Assembly: GCA_036346355.1 (NCBI GenBank)
Contig: CM070578.1
Location: forward strand, 17,250,501 to 17,314,500
Reading direction: 5' to 3'
DNA length: 64,000 nt
Source: Rhipidocladum racemiflorum
Taxonomy: Eukaryota > Streptophyta > Magnoliopsida > Poales > Poaceae
This document shows, in pieces, positions 33,418-45,733 of this stretch (positions are counted from its first letter, which is position 1; each line of letters begins with the position of its first letter). The notes beneath the pieces were generated by a model that was not told the origin of the DNA, ran no database searches, and saw only the letters and a program-made list of their open reading frames with translations. A program made the position numbers and the translations under genes.

Positions 33418-33599
33418 GAAGTGAATCTTCTGTTTGCCTTGTTCACTAGGCTAGGGAAGTTCAACATAGCGGAAGCATGCGGTTTGCATAAGTGTGTTAG
33501 CGTGCTTCGTGTGTTAGATCCCTGTTTTCAAATCATGTTGTTTCTGTAAGCAAAGCAGTCATTCCTCTCCCTTTATTTTGAGATGTTGTGCCTAAAATG

Positions 33600-34219
33600 G
33601 CCTTGGTGGCTGAAAATTCTAGTTGAATTGGCTACGTACTCCATTTGGTGGACGAGCCGCTTCACAATTTCTGTTAAGAGACTATAATTTGACTAGGGCC
33701 CTTTTCATAATACTGAAACTGGGTTATGTGGTCAATCCTTGAGCAAATGTTTCTAAATAGGATTTGGCCTTTATTATTTTGCCAAAGTGTTGATACATTT
33801 AAACCAGCCCGCTGATGACATCTCCGGGGCTAATGAACTTCTCCTTATTAATGTGATTTGGTACTTTGGTGAGTTATTAACATTCATTAGGGGGAGCTGA
33901 TCAAGTTCCTTGCTGCGTTGTTCTATGATTATTTCTTCACTACTTGATGAAGTGCACCCACCCACAACGCTGGTCCGCCTGTCTAGTGGGGAATAGCAAT
34001 TACAACGACGCAATTATTTTCAATCTACCAAACCAAATGGATATTGCATGCATCATTTACCAGTCCCATTGTATCACAAGCACAGCAAAGTCGTGAAAAA
34101 AAAAATCAGGAGTGAACGAGCAAAATTATAATAATACTTGCAATATTGAATTTGTCTCAGTAATTCTAATCGCCAATTTCTTTTCTTAATGACAGTTAAG
34201 TTTCAGTACATAAGCTATA
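33600..34219. other. 3' flank of the inhibitor-2 gene
   Basis: Bases 33418 to about 33600 are probably 3' UTR. The rest is AT-rich intergenic sequence with no gene or element that I can support. Confidence 0.4.
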
Positions 34220-34559
34220 CTCTCTCTGTCCCACAAAAAGTGTATTTCTAGTTTTTTTAAGACAGGTTAGTGTGCAAGGTAAATAACTAATGTGCTCATC
34301 ATTACTTCATGCATAAGCATGCTGATGCTTTTGTTTTCACCGGCATTTAAATGCGCATGCATTTATTTACAGCTATGCATGCAGAAGATTAGTGAGATAT
34401 TACTCCACGCCAGGTCACTAAGCATGCAAAGGAGTAAAAAATCTTGAAGTGGAGTTATGGGAATTAATGGACTTTGGGTGGACCCTATAGACTAAATATG
34501 CACTCTTTGTGGGATAAATTTTGAACACTAAAAATGTATTCTTTGTAGGATAGAGGAAG
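34220..34559. mobile_element. Stowaway MITE
   Basis: 340 bp, TA target duplication (34218-34219 and 34560-34561), ends ctctctctgtcccacaaaa and ctttgtaggatagaggaag. The interior shares ttagtgtgcaaggtaaat with the copy at 61051-61274. Confidence 0.75.
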
Positions 34560-34823
34560 TAAGCCCTAACCTACGGCAAATCCTTGTTTCCATAAAAGGA
34601 AAAAACCAAGTTATCCTTATATCGACTCTTTCGCCAGTATCGGCTGGCTTTCCTTGCACCACAATCGACAATCTCAGCCTTCAAAAGATTAATAAGAAAT
34701 TTTCTTTTGAGCATAATATTACAAGGCAAGCAGGAAGCGAAACCAACAAACAGTATGAATTGCCAACAATGCAAATATTCTCTGGGGTACTTGGTGACAC
34801 AGAATGACCATGTGAATATTACA

Positions 34824-35731
34824 TCTATTATGTGGGAAGGATTTGGAGAGAGCTCCGGCCACCCACATCACCCCCACGCCAATTTGTGAAAAAGCCTCTC
34901 CCTTTTTTTTGAATTACGGATAGGTCCTTGTGAATTACAAAGAGATTCTTTGCGATTTTTTGTGAGGGTAAGAAAAACATTTTCAAATTGCATTTAGGTC
35001 CCTGGTTCATTACTTTACGGAAAAGCCCCTCGCTAAATACAATCTCGAACGAGCCATTTCCTAATTTTTCAAGATAGCGATCATGTCTAAAAATATAAAA
35101 AATAGATCCCCGGCCCTTACGTCCAGGTCCATTCTCCGTTTTTCCCGGAAAAAATATTTTCATCAACAGATATATGTGTGCAGCTATATCTCTAGACTTT
35201 TTTCCCCAGCTCGATCTTTAATCTCTAGACTTTTTTTCCAACTTGATCTCTAATATTTTTCGAAATATGTATTATTACTCGGTAAACGCATAGATTGTTA
35301 AACTCGACAATAGAAGGTTGGCGTCTAATATTTTTCGGAACATGTATTATTACCCGGTTAATACATCGAGTGTTAACCTCGACAAAATAAGGTTTGTATT
35401 TTTCGGAACATGTATTATTACCCGGTTAATAATAAAGTGTTAACAAAATTCGTCAAAAGAAATATGTGTGCAATTCTATTTCTCTATTTTTTTTGTAACT
35501 CGATTTCTGATATTTTTTGAAATAAGAAATATATGTATACAGCTATATCTCTATAGTTTTTTTTGCAACTCGATCTATAATATTTATCAAAAAATGTATT
35601 ATTCACTGGTGAAAATTGTATTAAGATCGCTCTGAAAAAATATATGTTTTGGTCCTCCTACAGCCTTTTTTTTTTAGAAAAAAACTGAGTAAATTTTACA
35701 CGGTGCGGTGTGCGCCGCACATTCTGGCTAG
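34824..35731 (+). mobile_element. Non-autonomous Helitron, copy B
   Basis: It starts TCTATTATGTGGGAAGGATT and ends CTAG between host A (34823) and T (35732). A perfect 6-bp-stem hairpin GTGCGGtgtgcgCCGCAC (35703-35720) lies 11 nt before the end. The interior is non-coding and shares blocks with copy A, for example gcgattttttgtgagggta and the gtccctggttcattacttt region, plus several 'atgtattattacccggttaa' repeats at 35265-35430. Confidence 0.8.
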
Positions 35732-35969
35732 TAATATAGATAGTACAGGAAGTACCTGAGAGGCTGAGAGGCTTTCTTTGGGCAGTTGATGTTGATGCAG
35801 GAGCAACACCAACGAACGGGGCAGAAAGCTCAAGTGGCTTTTTTTTCCATCAAAACAAAAACAATATCAAAATCAAAACTATATCAAAACACAAGAAAAT
35901 AATAGAGAAATAAGTAAAATCAAAACATATATTTTAAGAGTTACAAAATCAAAATTAAAAATATATCAG

Positions 35970-36180
35970 AATTACATCAGCTTCTCCCAGATCCTTCATA
36001 TCAAAGCTTTGGGACAAAAACATCTTGACCTCATTGATCACATCAAGATTTTTTCCAAATATCAGTATGTCATCCACATACAAGCACAAAATAACTCCTT
36101 CACCCCCACCATAGCGATAGTATACACATCTATCAGCTTCATTTACAGCAAAGCCTTCAGATGTGTGAGGAGCCGTCCAG
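35970..36180 (-). pseudogene. Ty1/Copia reverse transcriptase fragment
   Basis: The minus strand reads EGFAVNEADRCVYY, then ILCLYVDDILIFGKNLD with the YVDD catalytic motif, then FLSQSFDMKDLGEADVIL, the classical Copia RT palm segment. The frame is open over about 70 residues but cut at both sides, so it is an isolated fragment. Confidence 0.85.
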
Positions 36181-36189
36181 ACTGTCCTC

Positions 36190-39100
36190 GAGCTATTGGA
36201 ACGCCCCGTTAACCTCATTGGATTTGGAGGCTAGCAACGATTCGCCGATGGCGCTCGCGATGCTAGCATCCAAGCCCAAATGAGATAACAGTGGAACCAT
36301 TCAAATAACTCGACCACAGCCCCGGTATTCCCCCGGTATGCGAACCGAACTCGCTTAGGATCGCCCCGCATACCGGTTTCCACTGCCACATCAATTCAGT
36401 TAGCATAAAGGGGACAACGAACTCAAAACCCCACAACCGAACACGCAACGCGGAAGCACAACAAGACGACTAAACCAAAGCACAAAGACAAACCTGACAA
36501 CCACACAACTCAAACAATTCAACTAACATACTAGAAAATTAAGCTGATGCAACCTAAACCAGGATAGCACAAAAATTCGAAATTTCGGCATGACCTTCCT
36601 AGATTCTAGGACATCCACTCAGCAGACAAGAAAAGCAGTTGATATAGCATGATAATATGGAAAGGATAAAAGCAACAAACAAGCATGATAAGGACATCAC
36701 AACACAACCACGATCAACAAGAGGAATACCAAGTCTTTAAGCCTTACAGACAGGAATACACAAATAGCTATACAACAAAAGCGAGTTAACCAACATATTA
36801 GCAAAATACGGCATCTCCGGAAGTGTTACGCCTGAACACTTCCGCGTGTGTGTGACATCGCAGTAACCTCTACTCGGTGTCCCGCCTGCACCGAGAGGCG
36901 ATGGGACAAAACTCGCAGCCCTCCCGATCCTCACCGAAAACCACAAAGCGAAGCATGAGTACGAATGTACTCGCAAGACTTACCCGTGGTCCATATATGA
37001 CCGACTCCAAAGGGTTATGCATTTGGGTACAGAAAGGAATAAAGCTGAAGGTAATAGTGCGGAAAAGCATTAACATTTGTAGTATGAGTATGACAGCTAA
37101 ACAAATTACAAATTTAAAGCAGTTATTGACCGCACCTACTTCTAACATGAAGTTGAAAGGTAACAACACTAAAGTAAAGCAATTACAACCATTTTAGAGC
37201 TCAAGTACAACGACGAGCCAGGAATTTAAGTTATTACTACGTTGAGTGTCGGATGACGCGAGCGTGCTCATATCCGAGAGCGCGGCAATTCGAATCGCTT
37301 AATTAACCCTGCAGGGAAGCATTGATCGCACGACATGTGCCACAAAGTACCTCATGTCAACCCCCCTCCCATCCATACCCATTCGTTGAACCATCTTCAT
37401 GCGGTCCGAGCACCTAGCACCCCCTCGAGCGGCCCAAGCCCGGCTTGGCCCTCGAGGGTCGGCCTAAGCCTCGCCCTCAACCACGTCCAACCGCATGAGG
37501 GCATGATCCATCGAACGGCATGTGATGAAAGAGTGGCTTACCCTCCATAATCGTGCATGCGATCAACCTAATGGTGCTCGATCAACATGGCACACAAACG
37601 GATCGGTCCTTAATTGACACAAAGTGACTACGCCAATTGAGTCTCCATACCCAATTGATCCTACCCTCCCGCCCGGTCGCCATTTATTAATATTTACCTC
37701 CAAGTAACATGACTGAACCCATTTCCAATATAGTTCACATGTGTAGTATTGAGTACTCTCAAGTGATGGAACCGTCCACCACTTGGCCCAACCCCATTTT
37801 CTAAGCAAACTAAGCATGGACTCAGTTATATTACCCGTAATCTAGTTCCAAAGGATGTGTTCAACAAATACCAAGGAGTGTATGTGCAGCAATTAGGATC
37901 TAGCCCTATCCCACAATTTAATCCCTCATGCAAGACGTAATCGATCAATTAAGCAGTTTATTCACTAAAATAATATCACATAAAGGTTGAATATGCTTAG
38001 GTGCTTGCCTGATGCTTCTGCCGGATCCTCAACAACAACCTGCTCACCGTGATCACCCTCGACCACAGCCACGTCACCCTCCGCGGTTTCGTTCCCTACA
38101 CGAGTACAATGTATGCCAAATGAGATGCATGCTATGCATATGAGCATGGAATGAGAATTGAAAACAATAACGCAAGCATTCACCAAGCCAAAGTGAAATA
38201 CGATTGCGAAACTCCACAACCGAGGCTAAACAACCCTAGGACCGGCTCAACACTATTTCGACTAAAATTCTCAAGCTAGTGATTTAATCGTTCGCCACCC
38301 TCTAAACTCCCTAATGCACTGAAATTGGGAACACATGACCGGCTCCTATTCAGTGTAGGTTATAGACCTTTGCGTTTGAGGTATCTGTACCAATGGCTTA
38401 ATAGCGTTCCAGCTCATGCTTGCTTGATGGGCGTGGGAGGGAGGTCAATCACTCTCCATTTAAGTCACTTGGGGGCTTTTGCTCCATAGGAGGAGATGGA
38501 AGTCAAGTGAAGAGCTCAAGGCCATGCAAGGCATGCCTAAGAGGCTATGGAATAGTCGATCAATAGCAGGGTAATGTTGTGTGTGCCAATTGAAGTCATT
38601 CAATAAGCTCCACCACCCGCTTGCATGACAATGTAGTAGAACCTTCGCGATACAAACCAAGGAACAATAACTCACCCTTAGATCATAGTATCAAACTTCA
38701 CATTTTCTATGTAAGGAATTCATTGGCCACAACTAGCAGGGTACTAATTCGCAATTATTCCGAATCCTCGATATCGCTTAGCATCAACCAAAAACTATCT
38801 ACCATGCACTGAACCTTGACAATGCCATTGCCAGCATGCTCAACTCACGCAGCTATAGGTTATTCACCGAAGCCTAGTAGCAACCTAGGACAAGAGTTAC
38901 AAACTACACGCCAGAACCGAACCCCAAGCAAACCCCCAACGTATCACCATCCGGAGGGCGATGACACAGCCAGCTCCAGGAGCTCCGAGAGACGGCACAA
39001 GGGACAAGGATTTCGAACCAGGAGGAAGAAGAAAGGAAGACCAACCATTAACAGTACCCTTTCCACCTACTAAATCATTCACACCACAAGCCAGTGCACT

Positions 39101-39340
39101 AAACTTCAATTCAATCATTCTCATCCTCAACCGATCCAAGCACAGCAAGGCATAGTTCTCAAGTCAACATCCAATCTGCCCACGAAATTACAGAACGACG
39201 ACAACAACTCATACACCCATACCAACATTCATGCTTCTCCAAGTACACACTAGCATCAATTGGGGCAAAAATCCCCAAATGCAACACTAACCCTAGCCAT
39301 GGCCGGTTGGAGCTAGGGCTCGGCCATGGAGAGGTAGAGG

Positions 39341-39376
<36 letters not shown>

Positions 39377-39810
39377 GGGTGCTGCTGCTGCTGCCGTACC
39401 AATGGGAGGGGGGCGCCGGCCGGAGGAGGTGGCGGCGCTCGGGCCTGGAGCGGAGGAGCCGAGAGAGACGGCGCAGCGCCGCCGGAGTAGAGGGAGCCGA
39501 GGGAGGCGGTGGCGTCGCCGGGCTCTGGGAGAGCCGAGCCGGGCCAGGGCGCAGGAGACGGCGACCGGTGGGGGCGGCGTCGAGGAGCGGGGCCGGCTGG
39601 CCGAGGAAGCAGGGGGAGGCGCCGGCGTCGTCCCCCAGGTGGAGGCGTCGGGCGGTGGAAAAGAAAAATGGTGGGGAGAGAGAGAGAAATGAGTGGGGAG
39701 GAGAAAGAGAGGTAGGTGGGGAAAAATATGGAAATTACTTGCTTGCCCTCCCGCTCACTCCTTTGGGAAAACTGGGACTACGACAAGATGTTAGAGTTCT
39801 ATCAAACTTC
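36190..39810. mobile_element. Unclassified LTR-retrotransposon-like block
   Basis: It begins near tggaacgccccgttaacc, a common type of grass LTR start. It has agtacgaatgtactcgcaag (about 36958) and cggtccttaattgac (about 37603), both related to words in the block at 6622-8967, and ends in a GC-rich purine-biased segment (39300-39700) with spurious frames on both strands. No gag or pol domain was recognised. Boundaries are approximate. Confidence 0.35.
39346..39373. repeat. (GA)n microsatellite
   Basis: An uninterrupted run of GA dinucleotides in a purine-rich region. Confidence 0.95.
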
Positions 39811-39890
39811 CACTACTACAGAACAGTACATCACTGCCGGGTCCAAAACGCCATCACTGCCGGTTATGGGATTTGTAAAAATCGCACCCT
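39811..39890 (+). mobile_element. CACTA transposon terminus
   Basis: It starts CACTACTACAGAACAGTACA and is followed by two tcactgccggg/t units, the terminal and subterminal pattern of En/Spm-type elements in grasses. I found no opposite terminus or transposase, so it looks truncated. Confidence 0.6.
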
Positions 39891-39899
39891 CACGGGGGT

Positions 39900-42616
39900 G
39901 TACTATATTATGTTTTAATATACCCAAATTTGTAAAAAGCTTTGTAAAAATATTATACTATGTATTTCAAATGTTTTACAAGCTTTCAATTTGAAAATTC
40001 TATGTTGAAAACTATTTTGACTCAAAATTCTTGTTTTCAACCAAAAAGAGCCTAATATAGGATTTTGGCATTCAAAATGGATTTCATTGTTTTATAAATT
40101 GTCATGGCTTCAAAAATGCATTTCAAATCCTTCAAGCCATGAGGGTTCAATTGTTGGTGAAATCCAAGTTGAAGTTGCATATTGAGGGTTTATGAAATTT
40201 GTTTTCATCTTTGTACCTCAAAGCGCATTTTGCCAAAATGAGCTATAAGAAAATACTTTGCAAACAAAAGTTATCCTAAAAACATTTGAAATAGTCCAAA
40301 GTTAGTTCCCTGATGATTTCAATTCATTTGGACTTCATTTGCAAAAATTCTTGACAAATTTGCAAAAGGTGGACTAAACTTTGAGTTTCAATCAGCTGAA
40401 AAATTCAACTCATCGGAATATCTGATTTTAAATCAGAAGATCCGATATTTTGGAATTTAGTACACATCGGAATATTCGATCCATATATCAGAATATCCGA
40501 TCTGTATACGGCCTGATTGTAAGATTTCTTTCGAATTTTGCTTTGGGATATCTTTCGATTAATACTTCCTTTTTCAAGAATTCCTTTTAAGAAAGATTCT
40601 TGTATTCCCAAAGTATCTTTGCGCAAAAATTCAAAAGTTTTGCATTTTACATGAAAGTGTTTTCAAATGGTATGAGTCTTGAGTATTCAATTGATTTCAA
40701 AAGTGGTATTCACTTGATCTTATAGCTAGACAAAACTTGTGAAATTCAAATGCAAAATGGCTCCATGATTCATTTATTGAATATCTTGGGGAGCTCATTT
40801 ATGTCAAATTTTGGGCACTTAAATGCTTCCAAGTGATATCCTCAATTGTTTATCTCTAAGTTTTCAAGCTGTTCTCTGATACCTTTGGTTTTGCTTTGAT
40901 CTCTTGTTTTTGATAAAATCTTGGTGATTTCAAAAATCAAATTCAAACTAAGGGGTTTTGATCTTTACAAAGGTTTATTTTCACCCTTTATGAGTTTATT
41001 TGTGATCTCTAATGTCTTCTCTTAATCTGTGTGGTTTAAGATTTCAAAAAGCAAAACCTTACAACTTTTATTTTTCATGCTCTAGTTTTGTGTTTGCAAT
41101 TGCTTTGATACCCTTAAATGCTTAATTGCTCTAATACTCATCGATTCAATCGACTATTTTTCAATTGGTATCAATATCTATGTGATTTGATCCAACAAGT
41201 AGTATCAAGAGAGCGTTATTCATTTATTGTGGTTACTAGTGGTATCTTTGGATACCTATCTTCTCATCTTGTGATGTCATTGAGGTTATTGTTCATTCCT
41301 ACAAATGACATCCTCGGTTATTTGAATTCTTTCAAAGTGGTATCAATGAATTTTAAATCGTCCTACAAGTGGTATTTTGATTGCCTCTTGTAGCCTTTAC
41401 CTTGATACCCAAATTCTTTTGAGTTGGATTCTCCATAAGCTTAAATGCATTGTAAATTCAATCGCTTAAGAACTCTCTGTGTGAGGTTCTTTATGAATTG
41501 AAATAAATAAAAAGGAGAAATTCCATTTGAGCATTATTCTTTATGAATAATTATTTGTGCTCGTTCTTGAATGAAGAGTTTCAAGGAAAACCCTTGAGAT
41601 AGATTTTAAATTGGTATCTCATTTCTCAAGTGGTATTGGTGTTGGGTTTCTCATTTAACACTATTAGGCAAAATTATAGATTCTTCAAGAGAATCGTGAT
41701 GTTTATCGTAAAGCCTAATAAAATGAAGTGATTTATTTGAATTAGTTTCAAATAACCCTTGTGATACCTACCCTTGCTCTTTGAACTTAAATTGGTTTCA
41801 ATTGGTATCCAAATTCAAAATATGGCCTCCTTTCGAGTCTTTATTCTTTTTGGCCATATTTCAAAAATTGCCAAACTTGCTCGCTTTGCCTTGCTTTTGG
41901 TATCAAGCCGTCTTCTTTTGGCATCTCGTCTTTTAATTGATATCAAATTTAAAAGTTTGCAAAACGTATTTGGTTTATTTGAATCAATCTTACAATCTGT
42001 TATCAATCTTCCAATTCCTTGTCAAGGTCATGTGATTTCACAGTAATTCTCCTATGACCTACATTTGAAAGAGGGGAAGAATTATAAAAGAAGAAAATTC
42101 TAGAAGTTTTGGTATAGAGTCACAAATCCTTTGTGTGATTTTTTTCTCTACCACTTAGCACTCGATTTTCATGATCTCTTTCTTGGTTTTTCAAATTGGC
42201 TTTTCCATTTTTGGTGCTTAATGCCACAAGCGGTGTTATTAAAACCCTCCTTCATGCTTAATTTATTCAATACCAAAAGGGGAAGATTGTAAGTTCAAGC
42301 TTATGAAGTTCAAGTCTCTCTTCGTCACATTATTTTAAGTTGGGTGTTCATTTGTTTTTGGTGTTTATTGACAAGAAGGGGGAGAATTATGTGAGCTTTC
42401 CTCAATTGCCTTGCACATGTGTTTATCTCATGCATCTTCATATGCATCATGTGCATAGTGCATCATGTGCATAGCATGCCATGGTAGAATATAGTTTATT
42501 TACATAAAATGACATGCATGGATATAAAATGCTTAATATTTGTTCCATATTGATATATATCCATTGGTGCAATTGTGGAAAAGGGTTTTGTCATAAATCA
42601 CCAAAAAGGGGGAGAT
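39900..42616 (+). mobile_element. Internal 3' region of the older Copia-like retrotransposon
   Basis: AT-rich, non-coding, with many 'ggtatc' words and several purine tracts of the form accaaaagggggagattg (about 42060-42080, 42265-42285, 42370-42385, 42602-42616). At 40408-40505 it has catcggaatatctgat-like near-palindromes similar to those in the LTR. Long LTRs and multiple polypurine tracts fit the SIRE/Maximus Copia lineage (inference). No pol domain lies in this window. Confidence 0.45.
42602..42616 (+). promoter_or_regulatory. Polypurine tract of the older retrotransposon
   Basis: caaaaagggggagat directly precedes TGTAAGTACAACC, the presumed start of the 3' LTR. Confidence 0.6.
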
Positions 42617-42778
42617 TGTAAGTACAACCACCATTAGGTTGATCCATTAAGTTGGTTTTGGTGATTAATGACAAATCCTAATATGAGAGTAATGTTTAAG
42701 TAATTACTATTTTCATCTCATAAAGGATGATTGGTGATCATTGACAAATCTAATTTTTAATGAAACTAACATATTTAT
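42617..42778 (+). mobile_element. 3' LTR of the older retrotransposon, first 162 bp
   Basis: It starts TGTAAGTACAACCACCATTA immediately after the polypurine tract and is interrupted at 42778 by the Gypsy element. It continues at 56408. Confidence 0.6.
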
Positions 42779-43673
42779 TGACGAGTACCCATGCCATGGG
42801 TACCCCCATCAGCCCGGAAGCACGAACGGGCTGACCTATCACGGCGAAGGCCCGGCACCACCGAAAGGTACTTGGGCCCACGAGGCGAGCCCGACCATGC
42901 GGGGCCGACCCCGGACGGTCGGCGGACTCCTGTTCCGAACGGTCGGCATACGCCGGCCGCCTGATATTGAAGCTCAAGCTCCACCTGCACACGGGCTAGC
43001 AGGGTCCACGATGTTGTCGTGGTCGCCTTGTGCGCGTCCCCTGGCATCCGTGACGGGTAGGCGGCTCCTTCCCGAGGACCGGAAGGGCCACCGAAGAAGT
43101 CAAGCCCCCCGTCCCGTCGCCTGGCACGCCGCAGAAGATTACGCCCGCTCCCGAGGCCAAGGCAAAGTCAAACGCCATTAAAGCCACCGAGGCTGACAAG
43201 AGCACCACGCAACACGCCACCCAGACAAAGACTACGCAGATCGCATGCAGAACCACCAACCCTGCCTCGGGACGGGCAGGGGTTGGCCGGACAAGACAGA
43301 AGCCAGACCTCAAGACGTGCAGGCCCCTCTCCTCGTAGTCTTCCCAACTCCCGTGTAACCTGCCTCCTCCGTCTATATAAGGAGGGGCAGGGCCCGAGAG
43401 GGAGGGGGGCAGAGAGAAGAGAAAACAGTCTCCTAGGTAGCCTCGACTCCCTAGCGAAAACATCAAGGGGATCGGACAGCCGACCGTCCGCCTCGCTTGT
43501 ACACCCCTTGTTCATCTCCCAAGAATCAATACATCCACACCGCACGAACTGGAGTAGGGATATTCGGCCCGAACCAGTATACATCTTCTGACTCCTTGAG
43601 TCGACCATTCGGGGAGAGGAGCGCGACCCATCCGACCATAAATTCGTATTGTGCGGTGCACGAAACACCGGCT
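42779..43673 (+). repeat. 5' LTR of the Gypsy element
   Basis: It starts TGACGAGTACCCATGCCATG and ends around cacgaaacaccggct, aligned to cacgaaacaccgaca of the 3' LTR. TATATAA at 43374-43380 is the likely promoter box. Differences from the 3' LTR include several 1-5-bp indels. Confidence 0.85.
43374..43380 (+). promoter_or_regulatory. LTR TATA box
   Basis: gtcTATATAAggagg in a GC-rich context; the identical box is at 56100-56106 in the 3' LTR. Confidence 0.6.
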
Positions 43674-43690
43674 AGCGCGCCCAGTAGGGG
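43673..43690 (+). promoter_or_regulatory. Primer-binding region (degenerate)
   Basis: tagcgcgcccagtagggg resembles the TGGCGCGCCAGGTAGGGG found after the 5' LTR in RIRE2-like elements, with small changes. Confidence 0.45.
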
Positions 43691-43744
43691 CGCTCGCGCG
43701 TCTTCACCGACATCCTCATCTTCGGGTTCCCATTCTCCTCCCTG

Positions 43745-44482
43745 ATGGCTTCCTCCCACTACGTTTCGCCGATGTCGAGGGGCTGGATCCGCTTCGGCAC
43801 CCTCGATTTCATCGTCACTACGGCGGGGAGCTTGTCCTCGTCCTCGCTACCGTCGGGACCGGACGCCCTCCATAAGCTGGATGCGATTGCCGACGTCTCG
43901 GCAACCTCGGCCTCGAGGCCCCAGCAAGCCGCGAGCGGGCCGTCAGCTGCCGGCACTACCCCCGGCAACATTGCCTACGGACTGCGGCGAGCGGCGACTC
44001 CACCCTCCACGAGCTCCCAACTCGTGGCCATGGCCGGTTACGCGCCGGCTTCCCTCCACGACCTGCTGGCGGACTCCTCCAGCCATGGCTCTAGCTCTGA
44101 CAAGGAGTGTGCCCCTCGAAGGGCCTACACCCGCGAGTGCAACATGACGGGTGCGGCGGAACCATCTGCCACCCCCGCTACCCTTGGGACCCTCCTCCCG
44201 CGCGACGAAGCGCGGCGGGAGGAATCCCGGCGAGAAGACGATGCACAGCATCTACAACGCTTCGCTGACCTTCAATGGCGATGCCGAGGAGTTAGAAGCC
44301 CGAAGGCCGAGCTCGATAAGCTCCAGCCGAATCGAGCGCCCGTCGGCCTAGCTCACCACCGCCCTCGGCCGCTTCGCCAGCGTCAGTACACCAAGAATTG
44401 GTCGAGGAAGCGAACGGCCTTCCGTTCTTCCCTCACGCCAACTAACATTGCCGCTGCGGCAATGCCGCTCGAGGGCTGCTGA
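43745..44482 (+). CDS. Gag N-terminal region / leader ORF, 245 aa
   Basis: An open frame after the leader, starting MASSHYVSPMSRGWIRFG. It is rich in Ala, Ser and Pro, with a charged segment near residue 150-200 (RDEARREESRREDD). It probably represents the N-terminal part of gag, now separated from the gag core at 44683 by one or more frameshifts. No domain is recognisable by itself. Confidence 0.5.
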   Translation: MASSHYVSPMSRGWIRFGTLDFIVTTAGSLSSSSLPSGPDALHKLDAIADVSATSASRPQQAASGPSAAGTTPGNIAYGLRRAATPPSTSSQLVAMAGYAPASLHDLLADSSSHGSSSDKECAPRRAYTRECNMTGAAEPSATPATLGTLLPRDEARREESRREDDAQHLQRFADLQWRCRGVRSPKAELDKLQPNRAPVGLAHHRPRPLRQRQYTKNWSRKRTAFRSSLTPTNIAAAAMPLEGC

Positions 44483-44682
44483 GCCAGCGGAGCCTGAAGC
44501 CAAGGCCACCTACCGTAACCTCCGGATCGGTAGAGCGTGCTGTCGTTCAGCACGCCCAAGGTTCCGGCTCCCGGCGAACGGGCGCCACTTCGGGCCGCCT
44601 GGGCCACTCCCCCTCACAGGGTCGACGGAGCCCAGCCAAGACGGCCCCACTCTGCGAGCTCCCCCAGGCATCCTACACCCCG

Positions 44683-45696
44683 GTGCGGCACCGCCTGGGG
44701 GATAAGTACGATCTTCGCACCACCCTCGAGGCGCGAAGGAGGGCTACCGACGCGGCAGCACCCTCGCAAGTTGCCGATAGCGGGCGACGCAACCATCCCG
44801 ACCCAGGATTCGACGGTCCTGGGCCGCGCGCGTTCACCCGCCGCATCCGCAACGCCGACTTCCCGGTCAGATTCCGGGCTCCGACCAACATAGCCAAGTA
44901 CACGGGGGCTACCAACCCCAGTGTCTGGTTAGAAGACTACCGGCTCGCCTGTCGAGCTGGGGGAGCGACGGACGACTCCTTCGTTATCCAGTACCTCCCC
45001 ATCTATCTCGCGGACTCGGCTCGAGCATGGCTCGAGTACCTGCCCGCAGATACCATCGGCAACTGGGCCGACCTGACGAACCTCTTCGTCGGAAACTTCC
45101 AGGGCACGTACAAACGCCCTGGCAACTCCTGGGATCTGAAGAGCTGCAAGCAGCAGCCGGGGGAGACCCTCCGGGACTACATCCGCCGCTTCTCCCAGCA
45201 GTGCAATGAGCTCCCCGACATCCGCGACGCCGACGTCGTCGGGGCGTTCATCTACGGCACCACGTGCGAGGCCCTGGTCCACAAGTTGGGCTGCGCGAAG
45301 CCCCGGACCACCAAGGAGCTCCTCGACATCGCCACCAACCACGCCTCCGGCGAGGAGGCCGTGGGGGCCATCTTCGAAAGGAAGACGGCCCACAAGACAG
45401 CCAGCCTCGGAGCCGGCGCCCCCTCCGACCGCCCTGACAAAAGGAAGCGGAAGGGGAAGCAGGGCCGCGAAGGCCGAATGGTCGCCGCTGCCGACCGACC
45501 TGCTAAACAGCAGGCTCGGCAGACGCCCGACCGATTCGAGAAGTTGATGGATAGTCCGTGCCCGAACCACGACTATCCCGTCAAGCACAAGTATCGGGAC
45601 TGCGAAGTCCTGAAGCGGTTTCTCTCCGGAAACCCCACGACGTCGCGGGGTAAGGGGAAGAAGCGCGACGGCCGTCCGACGGGCAAAGGGCGATGA
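44683..45696 (+). CDS. Gag core (Retrotrans_gag), 337-aa ORF
   Basis: The gag domain spans about residues 65-225: FPVRFRAPTNIAKYTGATNP, WLEDYRLACRAGGATD, AWLEYLPADTIGNWADL and LRDYIRRFSQQCNELPDI follow the family order. A basic nucleocapsid-like region (KRKRKGKQGREG) follows, then CPNHDYPVKHKYRDC, the CxxH...HxxxxC zinc-binding variant common in grass Tat elements. Gag forms the virus-like particle and binds the RNA. The ORF starts downstream of a frameshift, so its ATG is not the native start. Confidence 0.85.
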   Translation: MRHRLGDKYDLRTTLEARRRATDAAAPSQVADSGRRNHPDPGFDGPGPRAFTRRIRNADFPVRFRAPTNIAKYTGATNPSVWLEDYRLACRAGGATDDSFVIQYLPIYLADSARAWLEYLPADTIGNWADLTNLFVGNFQGTYKRPGNSWDLKSCKQQPGETLRDYIRRFSQQCNELPDIRDADVVGAFIYGTTCEALVHKLGCAKPRTTKELLDIATNHASGEEAVGAIFERKTAHKTASLGAGAPSDRPDKRKRKGKQGREGRMVAAADRPAKQQARQTPDRFEKLMDSPCPNHDYPVKHKYRDCEVLKRFLSGNPTTSRGKGKKRDGRPTGKGR

Positions 45697-45733
45697 GCCA
45701 GCCGACGAGTTCCCGCAGCTCGACGGTTGCCTC

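Noticed and set aside
39307..39918. 203-aa plus-strand frame
   Set aside because: It runs through a GA microsatellite and GC-rich repeats and reads as Arg/Glu/Gly low complexity.
43745..44482. Separate host gene
   Set aside because: Located between the 5' LTR and gag core of the Gypsy element and rich in Ala/Ser/Pro like gag N-termini.
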